Of a DNA stretch of 64,000 nt, positions 30,378-42,800 are shown in pieces. The stretch covers positions 193,936,001-194,000,000 of the forward strand of contig JBITNC010000001.1 of the NCBI GenBank assembly GCA_050084985.1, read 5' to 3'. The translations under genes and the position numbers were made by a program. This DNA is from Nageia nagi. Taxonomy: Eukaryota > Pinophyta. The first letter of the stretch is position 1; the number at the start of each line of letters is the position of its first letter. The notes under the pieces are model-generated. The model saw only the letters and a program-made list of their open reading frames with translations, was not told where the DNA came from and searched no databases.

Positions 30378-31250
30378 ATGATAAACACATGATAATAATA
30401 ATATATAATTGAAGGCTCACTAGGTTTCCATGCTAAAGAACAATAATATCAGGCTTCGTTACCAACTCACACAATGTATATTCTCCAACCACTAATTGAT
30501 GAACTCCCTTGGATGTCGTTGAACTTTGATACCAACCTTTAGTTCACCAAATTGAAGGATTTAATGAGATATATGACCTTTTATGATGTGAAGAATCTTC
30601 TAAAGTTATGATGAAGTCTACTAAATCTCTAATGTTCTCATGAACTCCTTTTCCAACATGTAATGTGAGAAAAGAGTGCTATGAAAATTGGCCTGGTCAC
30701 TAAGATTAAATAACACAAAGACTAAATCATCATACATGGTTGGATAAAGATCAAAGAGACCATTTGAATAAGTAATCACATGCCTAAAATAGATTTTTAG
30801 CTCTCCAATGATGATTAACACAAGAATAAATCTATAATAATATGAATAATTTGAAGATTCACTAGGTTTCCTTGCTAGCAAACAACAATATCAGGCTCCA
30901 TTACCAACTCACACAATGTAGGTTCACCAATGACTAGTTGATGAACTCCATCAAACACTACTAAACTATGATACCAACCTTAAGTTCACCAAAATGGAGC
31001 ATTTAATAAGACATATGAGCTTATATTATGTGAATAATATTCTAAATCTAAAAAAAGTTTGATGAAGCTTCAATATCTAGCAAACTCCTTTGCCAACATG
31101 TAGTGTGAGAAATGAGTAATGTGAAGATTAGCTTGGTCACTAAGATTGAATAGTATAAATACTAAAATTTCATATATTTTTATGCAGAGGTAAAATATAC
31201 CTTTCTAAAAAGTATTCACACACCTCAAATAGATCTATATATCTCCAACA
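30378..31250. repeat. 433-bp tandem duplication, two diverged copies
   Basis: Copy 1 is 30378-30810 and copy 2 is 30811 to about 31250. Matching blocks in order: 'cactaggtttcc.tgcta', 'caacaatatcaggct', 'ttaccaactcacacaatgta', 'gttgatgaactcc', 'gataccaacct', 'agttcaccaaa', 'tttaat.agacatatga', 'ccaacatgta.tgtgagaaa', 'ggtcactaagatt', 'atagat.tat...ctccaa'. The head-to-tail arrangement is exact. No credible ORF: the minus-strand frame 30621-30881 crosses the junction and is not shared by both copies. Confidence 0.85.
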
Positions 31251-31851
31251 ATCTACATTTGAAGTTGAGTCACCAAAAATGCAAAAATTGTGATGATCAG
31301 GAAATGTGACTACCAATGTAAATGTGATGACCAAGTTGCCAAACAAAGTTTTAGAAAATTATACCTTATTATATATGGTTAGAAATTTATTATATATAAA
31401 TTTAAAACATTTTGTTTTATCACTAAATTGGATGAGAATATATTTATAAAATCAATTCTAAAGTTAGGGTCTCCAAGATGCATTCTGATCATCAACTAGA
31501 GTTTTTTATTAATGAAAGGGTCACCTTCATAGTGTTATAAATTTAACAATTATAAAGAAAATTATTCATGCTATATATGGTTGGAAATATGTATAAATCA
31601 TATTTACAAATATGAAATACCCACAAAATTTAGCACCAAGGAACTCTAGCAAGTTATAATAACAAGAAAACTAGTTGCTACCAATTTTTATGCAGTTGGC
31701 AGGCTACACACTAAGGTGAAAAGAGTGTTAAATAACTTTTGCATTTATATATGGATATGAAAAGTTTTATATATGGTATGAAAGGGGGAAAATAATAATT
31801 TCTAAATATTCTTGAATAATAAGAATCAAAAGTATGGATAAATCTCTAGTG

Positions 31852-33351
31852 AGTTTTGGCAACATGAATACGTATCACTCTAACAAATGTATAGAATGAA
31901 TTGATTATGTGAATTAAAACATGGATAAAGATGGAAAAATATCATACATGTATATAAATAAATGTTTTTGGAGAGATAAGAAGTTTTTTTCATGGATATA
32001 GTTTTTTGCAACCTTACTATTATTATTGGAATAACAATACTTAGTCAATTTTGAGCATGTGTGATGATATTTGATTTTGATGGAAATTTGGCAATTTTGG
32101 TGTGCACATATTCCACTAGAAGGGAAAACAAATTAGTAAAGGTTAGGACTTAACTAGTTTTGAATCATTTTCCATAGTGTTCAATTATTGTGAAAGTTTC
32201 ATAATTTTTGAGGCATGAACATCATTGAAGTAGCAACAAAGTTAGTACAATACCATAATTAGCCATTTTCTCATATTTCATGAAGCATTTGATTTTGGCA
32301 AAGTTCTAGAAATACGAAGAGGACCAATTTTTGCTAGAACATTGAGAAAAACCTTCAAGGTATTCTTATCAGATCTAGCCCTATCAAAGGTAATTTGAGT
32401 ATAAATAAAGGACAATTTTAATCATATCAATCACCTTATATGTTCCATCTCAAAGATTTAGGTTTTGGTCATCCAAATTCAACATGGGTGAAGTTTCTAT
32501 CAAAATAGTCTCTTTTCCTTAGTATTTGATTTCAATGAGTCTGTTAGAATACAAGTACCTATAGATAGCACTATACTCTAGCAAAATCCATTTTATTTCT
32601 AAGAAGGTAATTTCAACTTCTAGATTCAAGTGTTGAGCTTTGGATGCATCAAAATGCATGGGAGATTATTCTAAAAGCTTAAAGATTTGGATCCAAGTTA
32701 TAAATCATATCAACATCAAATCTAATATGAATTTAGTTATATATATTTTCATATGTGATAGTTTGTTAGGAGTTAGTTAGCATAGATTACTTAGCAAAAA
32801 AACTATAAGTAGTGGTATTGTTAAGAAGAAAGGGGTCAGATATAGTAGATATTACCATTATTTTGTACTTGTGCCAAATGATAATAGAATATGATCTACT
32901 TTTTGATCTCTTAGCTATGATCTATTTTTTGTTGTTCTTAAATGGTTGTGTGATTTGCTTATTTTCACTTCATGGATTATGAAAGATGATTAGTAGCTAA
33001 TTCGTATATGTAAAGCTCTTGTATTATGTTATTAGTTGAAGTTTTGTGCTTAATTTGGTGGCTGTAAAATCAAATTATTTGGTCATATCAGATTCTACTT
33101 TAATGAATTCTAAGGTTGGTTTGGATATTTATTTGATTTTACTTACTTGTAATCTTAGCATAGTAGTTTAGGTTTGCTTTAATCTTGTAGGTTTATTTTC
33201 CCACATCATTTTCTTTTATAATTTCCATTTGCTTAGTCTAACCAAGAAAGGACCCATCTTTCTTCAAAGATCAATTTCTAGCAATAGAAATTATATCAAC
33301 AAAATTATTACTATGACTTTGATACATGGGAGTGTGTATTAAATTACCACA
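31852..33351 (+). repeat. 5' LTR of element G (left border approximate)
   Basis: From 31963 to 33351 it aligns with 43714-45052: shared 'tgtttttggagagataagaa', 'catgtgtgatgat', 'tttcatgaagcatttgattt', 'gaatacaagtacct', 'gcatgggagattattct', 'aaactataagta', 'taccacat'. Weaker similarity extends left to about 31852 ('tttggcaaca'). This copy has about 55-60 bp near 32705-32775 that are absent from the 3' LTR. Ends accaca. Confidence 0.8.
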
Positions 33352-33377
33352 TATTATTCAATAGTATTATAATTCTT

Positions 33378-33396
33378 TTTGGCATGCTCGATGGGA
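33378..33396 (+). other. Probable primer binding site of element G
   Basis: tttggcatgctcgatggga lies 27 nt after the LTR end. It resembles the common plant gypsy form 'tttggcgccgttgccgggga', with several decayed positions, mostly at CG or G/C bases. The downstream sequence diverges from the 3' LTR flank here, which supports the LTR boundary at 33351. Confidence 0.6.
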
Positions 33397-33399
33397 TGA

Positions 33400-35600
33400 T
33401 ATCCTACCCTATATGAAATCATGCATGATATTTGTATCATGATGGTGACTCCACTTAAATGAAACCCAATCTTTCCAAATAAATATTTGAACCCAAGAAA
33501 AGGTCCTTTAAGATTCCCTTCTTTTATTATTTATCAATTATGAGAATAAGATCATAGACTAGGAAAGCTAAAGAATTCACTAGTGTTGTTAGCCCTCTAA
33601 GATATATTAAAACTCTAGTTAGAAATTCCAAATCCCTTATAGATTTAACTCATACTTTGATTCCCATTTCATTAAAATCCATTCCATCCTTTAACCAAAG
33701 GAATATAGTCAACCCTATTCAGATGGCTTAGCAAGCTACTACACCCCTTATTTACTTGGAATGGAATGGTTCTAGATGTCTTCAAATTGTGAATCCTTAT
33801 GATATTCCACTTACAAACATTGCCAAGATGTTGTAGAAATGGCCAAGTAACACAACATAATCCATGAAAATTTGATGCTCAGATTGCTTGCCATATCTCT
33901 CTCTAGCAAAGTTTAGGACTAGTACAAATCACTCCCAATCAATTCTATTTCCACATGGGCTTAGCTTGTGAAACCCACCATTTTTGAATTCAATAAGGTT
34001 GGTGATCCATACTTTTTACTATAATAATTTAATATTATTAAAAGATACCCTATGGAGAATATTTTTTATTTTAACATTAGATTCACAAAGTATTGGGCTA
34101 GAATACCTTTAGTTGTGATGCCACATTCTTCTATGACTTTGATATTTTATCTTAGAGCTTTCACTTCGGATCTAACCTCTAGGATTTAGATGACTAAACC
34201 ATAACAACTTCTAGATATTTACAAGGTTGCTTTAGAAGCTAAAGCTATAATCATTGTAGTAGGAAAGCTTCTTGCTAGAGTATTTGTACCTCCCACATTT
34301 ACACCCCCATCCTCCATGCAACCTTCAGTACAAACTTATCCTCCTCCTCCTATGACTTGAGCCCCTTAGTTACCACCATTATAGTTGTTGGCATCATAAC
34401 CTTAACTTGATTTACATACTCTACAACAATAACTTTCCTTACTAGCTCTTGTTCCATAATTATCACTTCCTACACTTGCTCTTATAATTAGCTTGCAACA
34501 AGAGAACATAAATCAAATGAAGATTACTAAGTTTGAATCCCCAATAAGAACTTTGTTAAATCAAAGGATAGCTAAACATTGGGTAGCCTAGAGATAAGGT
34601 TGTTATGATCGAAGTTATGATCAGAGAGATGAATGTAGAGATGATAGAGGAAAATAAAGGAGATATATCTTACCTGATAGAGATCAAAAATAACCACCAC
34701 CAAGGGATCTTCCCAATATTGATAGAGTTTATATGTCTCTAGAGGCATATAACTCCCATATAATCAAGATTGGTGTAGAGCTTGTAATGATCCTCATGTA
34801 AAAAATTATTTCCTATCAACATCACATGATATTAGTAGCTAATACAAGGGTAAACATTGATTACTATGTAGATGAAACAACATCAGAATCCTATTTCATG
34901 ATTTTTCCATAATCTTTTAATAGAGCAATTGAAATGAGATCTGTAGCTAGATAGTTTCCACCTTATAGGTAGATATGATCTTTCCCTATCAATCCCACTC
35001 AACCTCCATCAGTTACACATCTTAAGTTACCATCAAAGAGGCCTATAGGTGAATTTGTTACCATTGATAAAGTTTTATCAAAAAAGCAAGTTCCAAGAAA
35101 ATAATCAACTAATCATCCTTCTGCTTCCTTAGAGATCCAAGAAAGGGAGAAAAAAACTAAGAGGTTTAGATACTTTTCTTTGACAAGAGCCTAAAGATAA
35201 GAAGAAACTCAGTCCTATAAAAAGAAATATCTGTATGAGAATCCTTCTTGCATTTCTTCATACAACATTATGGATGAGATGAGAACATACCATTAAGAGC
35301 ATCACTCTTTGATATCCTATGTTTTCCCAAATATATTAACCTACTGAAGGCAACACCTATGATTCACACTAAAGGAGATGATAGCTAGATTTATAGTCTA
35401 TATGCAACTGCAAAATTACCAAGTATGGGTAAAAATAGACCTCCTCCTTTCTACATTTCCCTTGAATCAGAAGAAGGCATATTATCTAAATCCATATGGA
35501 TGGGTGAGCAATCAATTCTATTCTCTAGATGAGTGAATGGAAAGTGGTCTTTTTTTTGTTGGATACATATGGATTAGTAATCAAATAAAAATATCCCATT
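33400..35600 (+). pseudogene. Element G gag region, decayed
   Basis: No long frame remains, but the plus strand keeps recognisable stretches: 'MPHSSMTLIFYLRAFTSDLT' and 'LLDIYKVALEAKAI' (about 34120-34260), which fit the end of a gag core ('..YF.ALP..I...L.....TL..A...A'); a proline-rich stretch 'PPTFTPPSSMQP' plus 'YPPPPMT' (about 34290-34360); then 'PPPRDLPNIDRVYMSLEAY' (34690-34750), 'DETTSESYFMIFP' and 'KLPSKRPIGEFVTIDKVLSK' (35020-35085). Amino-terminal sequence is too degraded to place a start. No CCHC knuckle was seen. Confidence 0.65.
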
Positions 35601-35639
35601 CCTTCCTTAATTCACATCATCTCTATCTATTTAAAGGCA

Positions 35640-36178
35640 TATAATTGTATTATAGATTTAGGGATAACCATGATTGTTATGCATAAAAAAGTATTTGATA
35701 TCATTGGAATAACCTACACTAGAGTTTCCCATGGAATACTCCAACTAGATGGTACTAATGTCAAAACCCTTAGTGTAGTGAAAGATGTCCTAATGAAGCT
35801 TCATAAATGTTCAAGAGTCTCAGTGGCCCAAGATATCATAGTTGTATACCATCCCCTTATATTTGATTTGTGTTTGTCAAGGGAGTTTACATTCAAATTG
35901 GGAGGGTACTTAGCTATGGATTATTCCAATATAACTATTCATTTAAAGAATAGAATTTTTAGGGTTGTTAATGAACCTGTTGTAGGGTTTCTTATTGAGA
36001 AACTATCTCAAGTTAACATAATAAGTGAGCAACCTTTGTTAACCAATGCTAATGAAATGAAATTAGATTCAATAGATCTAGTTTCTAAATTGATGATAAA
36101 TCAAATTAAGAGTAAGGGAATGGATAATTATGTTATTATTGAAGAGATCATAGATATTATGGACCTTACCCTTTAAGA
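35640..36178 (+). pseudogene. Element G protease (retropepsin-type)
   Basis: An open frame of 168 codons (35670-36176) is preceded in frame by IDLGIT (35652 on), matching the active-site motif '(D)(L/T)GA(S/T)' with catalytic Asp kept at 35655-35657. It continues 'VFDIIGITYTRVSHGILQLD' and 'DIIVVYHPLIFDLCLSREFT', the substrate-binding and flap-type region, where active relatives read 'D..VV.LPP.F..CLSREFT'. The ATG at 35670 lies inside the motif and is not the real start. It is the longest open frame in the window. The C-terminal part (KLSQVN..., 36000-36175) leads to the RNase H domain. Confidence 0.75.
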
Positions 36179-36189
36179 ACTAAGGGAAC

Positions 36190-36580
36190 AAGAGTAATGG
36201 ACAATGCACTTTGATGGAGCAAAATCAAAAAATGGTGTTAGTGTTGGGGTTGTTTTGAGGTTCCCATTTGGTGGAGCAAATACATATGACTTAGAGTTGT
36301 ACAAATAATAAAACAAAATATGAAGTATAGTGCTTAGGTTTGGAATAAGAAAATAAATTAAAGATAAAATGTCTAATCATTTTTTATGACTCAAAACCAG
36401 TAATCAACCAATTGACAAATAGGTGTTTAGCTAAACATCATTATCTCAAGAAATAAAAAAATAAAGTATAGGACTTATAAGAGAGTTTCAATTCTCTTAA
36501 CTTCACTATAGTTCCTCAGGATTAGAATAGTGAAGTTGATGCCTTAGATCAGAAAGGATCAAACTTTGATAACACTCATC
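36190..36580 (+). pseudogene. Element G extra RNase H domain between protease and reverse transcriptase
   Basis: 'WTMHFDGAKSKNGVSVGVVL' (36198-36257) is the first RNase H motif ('W...FDGA....GAG.G.VL'), with the first catalytic Asp kept. After one frameshift: 'CTNNKTKYEV' ('CTNN.AEYEAL': the catalytic Glu is Lys), then 'CLIIFYDSKPVINQL' ('GDSQLVINQ', catalytic Asp kept), 'KHHYLKK', 'ESFNSLNFTIVP' and 'NSEVDALDQKGSN' ('N..AD.LA..GS': Asp kept). So four RNase H motifs lie in order. It resembles the bacterial/archaeal-like RNase H of plant Tat-lineage gypsy elements, but there the domain lies after the reverse transcriptase-RNase H. Confidence 0.78.
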
Positions 36581-36719
36581 ATTAGATAAGAAGAAAAGGC
36601 ATCCAATTGATTTTCAAGCCTTCTATTTTGGACAATGATTTTTTTTTGTAAGTATTTGATAGTGATGAAGATATAAATGCTTTCTTGGTTATATAATTGT
36701 TATGATCAAATAGCTAGGA

Positions 36720-37830
36720 GTCACTGGTTGAGGTATTTAGTGAAGAAGATGTATTATAGTTAAGAAATAATACTTTACCCAAAGGTGTTATTGCATTTGA
36801 AAATCTCTTCAATAGATATAATCAGTTGAGAAGAGAAAACATTTTAGCTGAACTTCCAAGAAATTTAAAGAGTTAGAAATAGCTCCTAATAAAGTTTTGA
36901 AAATTGGCATAAAAAACTCATTGAAAGATATTCTAGAGATAGCTTAAATCATGAATAAGTTTGTTGGTATCATGGCATGGAGCTATGATGATTTGAAGGT
37001 GTTCAATAGAGATGTGATCCAACACACCATAGAGTTGAAGGAAGGGGTGATTCCTTTTTTAGAAAAAATAGAGATTAGTAAATCCTAAGATTGAGGTGAT
37101 AATGTAATAAGAGATTCAAAAGTTATTTCAAGATAAGATCATATATCCCATAAAGCATTCTACTTGGGTGGCTAATCTAGTGCCAATCAGGAAGAAGAAT
37201 GAAGAAATTAGGTTGCATGCAGATTTTTAAAATCCCAAAAAAGCCTCACTTAAATATTATTATACTTTGTCTCCTATAGAACAACTTTGACATATTATTG
37301 TAGGAACAAAATGTTTTTATTTTCTTAATGGCTTCATTGGATAAAACTAGATCTAGGTAAAATGTGAAGATCAACATAAGACTACATTCACTATAAAGTG
37401 GGGTATATTTTCTTTCCAGTGAATATTGTCTGGTCTATCTAATGTCAAAGTAACTTTTCAAAGGGCTATGGACCATGAATTTGGGGAATTGATACAAAAG
37501 ATTATTTTGGTGTATTTAGATGATATTACAAGTTTTTAAAAAAATATTTTGACAAACTTTCATGAAATTTTAAGAATTCATAATTTCTTTGAATCCAAAG
37601 AAATCCATATTCTTTTGTGGTTTAGGGAAAGTTGTTGGGATATATCATTTTAAAAGATAATTTCTCCATTAATCTAGAGAGAGTGAAAGCTATGTGTAAG
37701 CTTACCATTCTATCCAACATTAAGAAGTTGCAAGCCTTTTTTGGTCAAATAAATTTTGTAAGAAGGTTAATTCTAGATTTTATCAAAATTATCTGACCCA
37801 TAACATAACTACTCAAGGATAATATTCCTT
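36720..37830 (+). pseudogene. Element G reverse transcriptase
   Basis: N-terminal linker 'LRNNTLPKGVIAFENLFNRY' (36760-36820), then 'FVGIMAWSYDDLKVF' and 'DVIQHTIELKEGVIPF' (36960-37055: '..FAWSY.DL........H.I.L.....P..Q'). The palm: 'IIYPIKHSTWVANLVPIRKK', 'NEEIRLHADF' (the Cys-Val-Asp-Phe motif 'LCVDFR' is changed but Asp is kept), 'SNVKVTFQRAMDHEF' and YLDD at 37513-37524 (intact). After that: 'GKLLGYII' and 'KKLQAFFGQINFVRRLILDF' ('MQSFFGKINF.RRF..DF'). Frameshifts separate the blocks. Confidence 0.85.
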
Positions 37831-37839
37831 TTAAGAGGA

Positions 37840-38255
37840 CAAGAGAGAAAGTTAAGGATTTTGAATAGATAAAATATGCTATTATCTCCACTTTGGTCTT
37901 AAGGAATCTTGACTTCTCAAAAGACTTTATTTTGTATGCTTATGGAGCAAAAAAGAATATTATCGTAGTTCTAACACAAAATGAAGACAATCATGATGAA
38001 TACCCTATAACCTTTTTTAGATAGACCCTATATGAAGTTGAAGAAAGGTATATATTCATTAAAAAATAGGTGTTCACTATATCTCTTAGAATAAAATTTT
38101 AATGCTCACCATCCTCCCAAATGTTAGGAGTTATATTATGCAAGGTGATATGGATTTTGATAGAGATGAATGGATCATAAAGATTCTACAATATAATGTT
38201 GAGATCCATCCTACTAAGGTAGTTAAGGGTAGATCCCTTTGTAAATAATTGACCA
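37840..38255 (+). pseudogene. Element G second RNase H (RT-associated), strongly decayed
   Basis: 'VLRNLDFSKDFILYAYGAKK' and 'IIVVLTQNEDNHDEYPITFF' (37895-38020) fit the tethered gypsy RNase H ('VL..PDFSK.F.L..DAS...I..VL.Q......PI.F.S'). The canonical catalytic Asp position (DAS) reads YGA, so it is lost. The connection 'DEWIIKILQYNVEIHPTKVV' (38165-38225) fits 'KWI..LLEYDLEI.PTK..KGQ.LA'. With the domain at 36190-36580, element G has two RNase H domains. Confidence 0.75.
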
Positions 38256-39570
38256 AAAATCACAACTTTGATTATATCATGATTGTCGAATTAGAAGATG
38301 AAGATAGACAAATTTCAAAAGTTCTAAAAAAATTAGGTAATTGGATAACTCAACTTTGTACATACTTTGATAGTGGTATATTACCATCTAAGCTTAATGC
38401 CTCTCAAAGGAGGAGATTTAGATTAAATTCTCTCAGTTATTGCATGATAGATGATGTACTATATATAAAAAATCATTATGGGATGTTATTGAAATGCATT
38501 CATCCAAAGGAGGTTAAAGAGGTTCTGAAAGAGTTTCATTTAGGTTTCTCTAAAGGACACTACTTTGGATATACCATTGCTATGCAAATTTTATAGGAAG
38601 GTTTTTATTATCCTTCCTTATATATCAACTCATTTTAGATTGCCAAAGAATATGATAAATGGTATAGATTTATGGGAAGAAGAAAGATGACATCCATGCC
38701 ATTACAACCTATAACTATAGAAGAGCCCTTCCAACAATGGGATCTTGATTTTATTAGTATGATCAATCCATGTTTCTCAATCATAAATAGATTCATCCTA
38801 ATAGCTACATACTTATTCAAAATATGGAAAGAAGCTCCTGTTACCAAAAACCAAGATCAAAACATAATCATCTCTTTCATGGATAGGATTATCACAAGGT
38901 CTAGTATCCCATAAATTGTTATATCAAACAATGGTTCAACATTTTTAGAAGCTAGAATTTCAAATTTGATCTCAAATATGATATTTACTAGAAAAATTCT
39001 TCCAAATATTACCCTCAAGGTAATGGATTAGTTGATTCAATGAATAAAAATATGTTTAGAATCTTGAAGAGGATAATAGATGAAACTAGAGAGACTAGGA
39101 AAAGAAGCTTGACTTGGCATTATAGGAAGATCAAATCACCTATAAGTCATCAATCAAAAATTCTCCTTATGTTCTACTCTATAGGAAACAAGCTAAATTG
39201 TCATCTCACATTGAGTTTTCTTCTTTACAACTACAGACCCACTACAAGTGAGGATGTTTGGTCTTTTCTACTTGGATGAACTTTAGGAGAATTTGCACAA
39301 AGAAATATAGAAGAAAAACATCAGGGTAAAGAGATGGTTCGATAAGGAGGTATAAATCTAATGTTTCTTTCAAGGATGGAGACTTGTTACTTAAATAAAA
39401 TGAAGATTGAACCAAGCCTAGATGCCATCATAAGTTTGATTCTCTATGGTTTGGTCCATACAATATTATTCAAGATATATGGAAAAATGCATTTGAGTTG
39501 GAGGGGTTAGGTGGAAAAATCCTTTTGATCACAATCAATGACTAGCATTTGAAGTTGTATACCACCTATT
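38249..39570 (+). pseudogene. Element G integrase
   Basis: The frame 38249-38596 covers 'LNASQRRRFRLNSLSYCMID' and 'PKEVKEVLKEFHLGFSKGHY' (zinc-binding region start, '...HxxxxxGHxG'). The frame 38672-38914 covers 'QPITIEEPFQQWDLDFISMI' (catalytic Asp at 38747 kept). The second motif reads ISNNGSTF instead of 'SDNG..F', so Asp is Asn (38927). The third reads GNGLVDSMNK instead of 'GNGLAESSNK', so Glu is Asp (39034). The tail: 'SFKDGDLLLK', 'HKFDSLWFGPYNII', 'AFELEGLGGK', ending 'LKLYTTY' stop near 39570, the end of pol. Minus-strand frame 38635-38847 is a shadow. Confidence 0.85.
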
Positions 39571-39828
39571 AAACATGTAAGTGTATTATATGTAAATATT
39601 GTATTTATTTTAAATTTTAATTTCTCATCACATAGTTTTCATGGTGAATATTGAATTAATTAGGGTAGTTAATCACCTTTTAATCCATTTTAATCCCATT
39701 TGAAGTCCTTTCCTTAGCCATTTTTGCCTTCGCATTTTTGAGTGTCACAAGTTTAGGGTTTTTGTATCTCTTAGTAATTTCTACCGTTGAGTCTAATTTT
39801 TCCAACTTGAATCCACATTTCCATCGAA

Positions 39829-42800
39829 ATGGGTAAGTCCTTGAACCCTCAAAGCACAATAAGAGATAGTAACAAAAATTTCCTTAATACCAATTTACTC
39901 AAACACCATGTAGATATAAAAGTAAAACCCTATGAAGTTGATAGAGCCAAAGATAGCACCTTATAGGATCTCCTATATAAAACTAATTTTATTGTACCCT
40001 TTTGATGGGAAAAGTGTCACCCCTACTCAAGTTAATTGAATACCTATCTCCCTTGGCCAAATATGAGTCCCAAAATATCTTAAATAGTGAGGGAGTCATG
40101 ATCCTTGACTTCAGCCACTTCACCATGTACAAAACCCTTTTTTAACCTTGTTCATTAATGCCCTAGGCTAGTGTGAAGGTGGCCATAAAAGATAGATAAA
40201 AATATCCCTTGGAATGGTTGAATCCTTTTTTGCTAATTTTAACTACCAAAAAAAAGAATTTTTATAGAATTTTAGGGTTCAAACTTGATTTGTATTGATT
40301 CCTCATCATGATCATGGTGTTGTGTGGCACAAACATATAGATTATGCACTTAGAGAATATTACCATGGCATTCTAGATTATCAAAACTCACACTCAGTAC
40401 CACTAGGATTGGTATGAAATGGTAGATGAGAAACCAACTGTGAGGCTCACAAATAAATAAAGGTTGAATGAGTATCACTATTCTTCACTACTTTGTTGGC
40501 TGCTACTTCACAAACATCCTAAGGCCTTCCCAAATCTAGAATTATCTTAGACACATGAATATGGAAATTCCTAGAGGGTAGATGAGTGGATGCAAGTGCT
40601 TAATATAAGTGTCTCTTATTATGATTTTGTGAGATATTTTCTTTTCCCTATCTTCAATTTTATTTTTGATAAAATTCACCCTAAGATATCCATGTTAGCA
40701 ATGACAAATTTGAAGTAAGGGCAATTTTGAAAAGTTGATTACTACTTCATAGAGAATTATACTATTATTATATTGAATGCATTCTATGAAAAGCCTATGA
40801 AACTTCTATTTTTTATTTTGAACTAGGTTTTTACAATGAAATTCATGAGAGGGTAGGACTATATTGAAATATCATGGGGAATCCCTAGGGGGAAAAAGAT
40901 CATATACACATATTCTTTGGGTTTTGACACAATTTAGGCTTATAAAATTTTTTATTGGGAATATTTAACAATGAATATACAAAGGTTGTAGCTAAAGTAA
41001 ATTTCAATGTCCTAGCCTTATGATCCTTTGGGAGTTTTCATGGCTCATTTGAAGATGGTCAATTCAAAAGCTCCTGATTTTGTCAAAGTTTCTAAGGATA
41101 AGTTTGAAAATTTTAGAAATAACTTTGAGAATGGGCTATTTTTATTAGATACAATATTGAAGAATTTTTTCATGCCCATATGGAGGTATAACTATACTAT
41201 CAAACTAAAGTTTTCCTTTGCCTCTGATAAAGAGATCAACTTACCAAAGGCCCTCCAAAAATGTCTAGATAATTCTAACTAGTTGAAGCATAAAAATAAG
41301 TGTTTTGTACAATACCAAGTGGAAAGTAAGAAAAATCTTTGGGCTGGATGTGTGAGCAAGATAAGGCATTCTCAAATTCCTATGATAAAATTTATGCTAC
41401 TATAACAACTAAAGATCCCTAAAAGATAAAAGGCCAAAATTGTAGATAAAATTCTAGAATATGCAAAGGGAAAAAGCCAAATGATCATCAAAGAGTTGGC
41501 ATTGTTAAAGAAGCAACAAAAATATAGAAAACAACCTAAACTAATGGGATCTTCTATAAAATCCTTAGTTGATGAAATAATAGTGTATGACAAAGACATT
41601 GTTTATATGAAAGTACTTGAAGAAAAGTTAGAGAAAGAGGATAAACAAAAATGAAAGGAGTAAGAGAAGAAATATGCTTCTCTAGCTAAGCAACTAGAGA
41701 AAGAAGAAGCTCCCATAAAAAGGAAGATCATTCCAAAAAGGAGAGATAGCTCTCTACATAAAATTTATGAGAGAGCAAAGAAGGATTAGAAACCCTTAAA
41801 TAAGCCTTAGCCTAAAAAATTGGTCTTACAAGGATCAACTATAGAAAGTGATGAGCCAGCTAATAATGCCACTATTGCTATAATTCCTAGCAAGGCTGAT
41901 GATTCAAAGAGTGAGGAAACATGACCATTTAGGGTTATGAAGAGGCTAAGGAGCTACAAAAGAAAACCTTATCCAAAGGAGACACCTTATAAAGAGTAGA
42001 GGCCTACACCAAATATGGAGAAAATTATTTCAAAGATTCAAGAAGAGAAAGAAAAAACATTGGAACAAGTTTTGACTATCTCATCTCCCTAATACTTAGT
42101 TCCCTTGAGACCATAACAGGTAATTCCATCAAGAGAAAAATTTTATGATGAGGAGGATGTTGTAGTGACAATAATACCTCCTATTTCTATTAAGAAAATA
42201 GATTCTTCTTCTCAACCCATTGACTATGGAAACATAGATAAATTAAACAAATAATGGTTTGAGAAGCATCATAAAAACTATAAAATATAAGGCTAAATCC
42301 AATTGGACATTGTGGTTAATATCCAAAGGTAGGTGTTAAACGATTTTTGCTATGTAGCTTGATGCAAAATTTAGACAACCAGATGATGCCAAGGGAATAT
42401 CATTATAGTTAAGGTCAAATAAAATAAACCACATGGATAAAATTAAGATAATGAGAATAGGTATGACCTTGATGGATGCAAATATGATAATGCTAGAGAA
42501 GAAAGTTGATAAGTTGGAGAAGCTATAGGCAATAATAGTTGAGAAAGTAAAATTCCATATTACACAAATCAATCTATTAAATAGATAAATTCAATAGCTA
42601 CAAGAAGCTGTAGAGTCCTCTAAGTTGGCCAAGTTGGTAGAATAAAGAGAAGAGAAACTAAAGGCCAAAGGCATAAAATTGACCATAAAGAATGACTAGA
42701 TTGAGACATTAGAGTTAGAGATTGATTCTTTTAAGGCTTAGGTCAAAAATAATGTGGAAAAGTGTAAATATTTAGAGGATGAGAAAAAGAAACTCCAAGA

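Noticed and set aside
38635-38847. Minus-strand frame inside the element G integrase
   Set aside because: Plus-strand integrase motifs explain the region.
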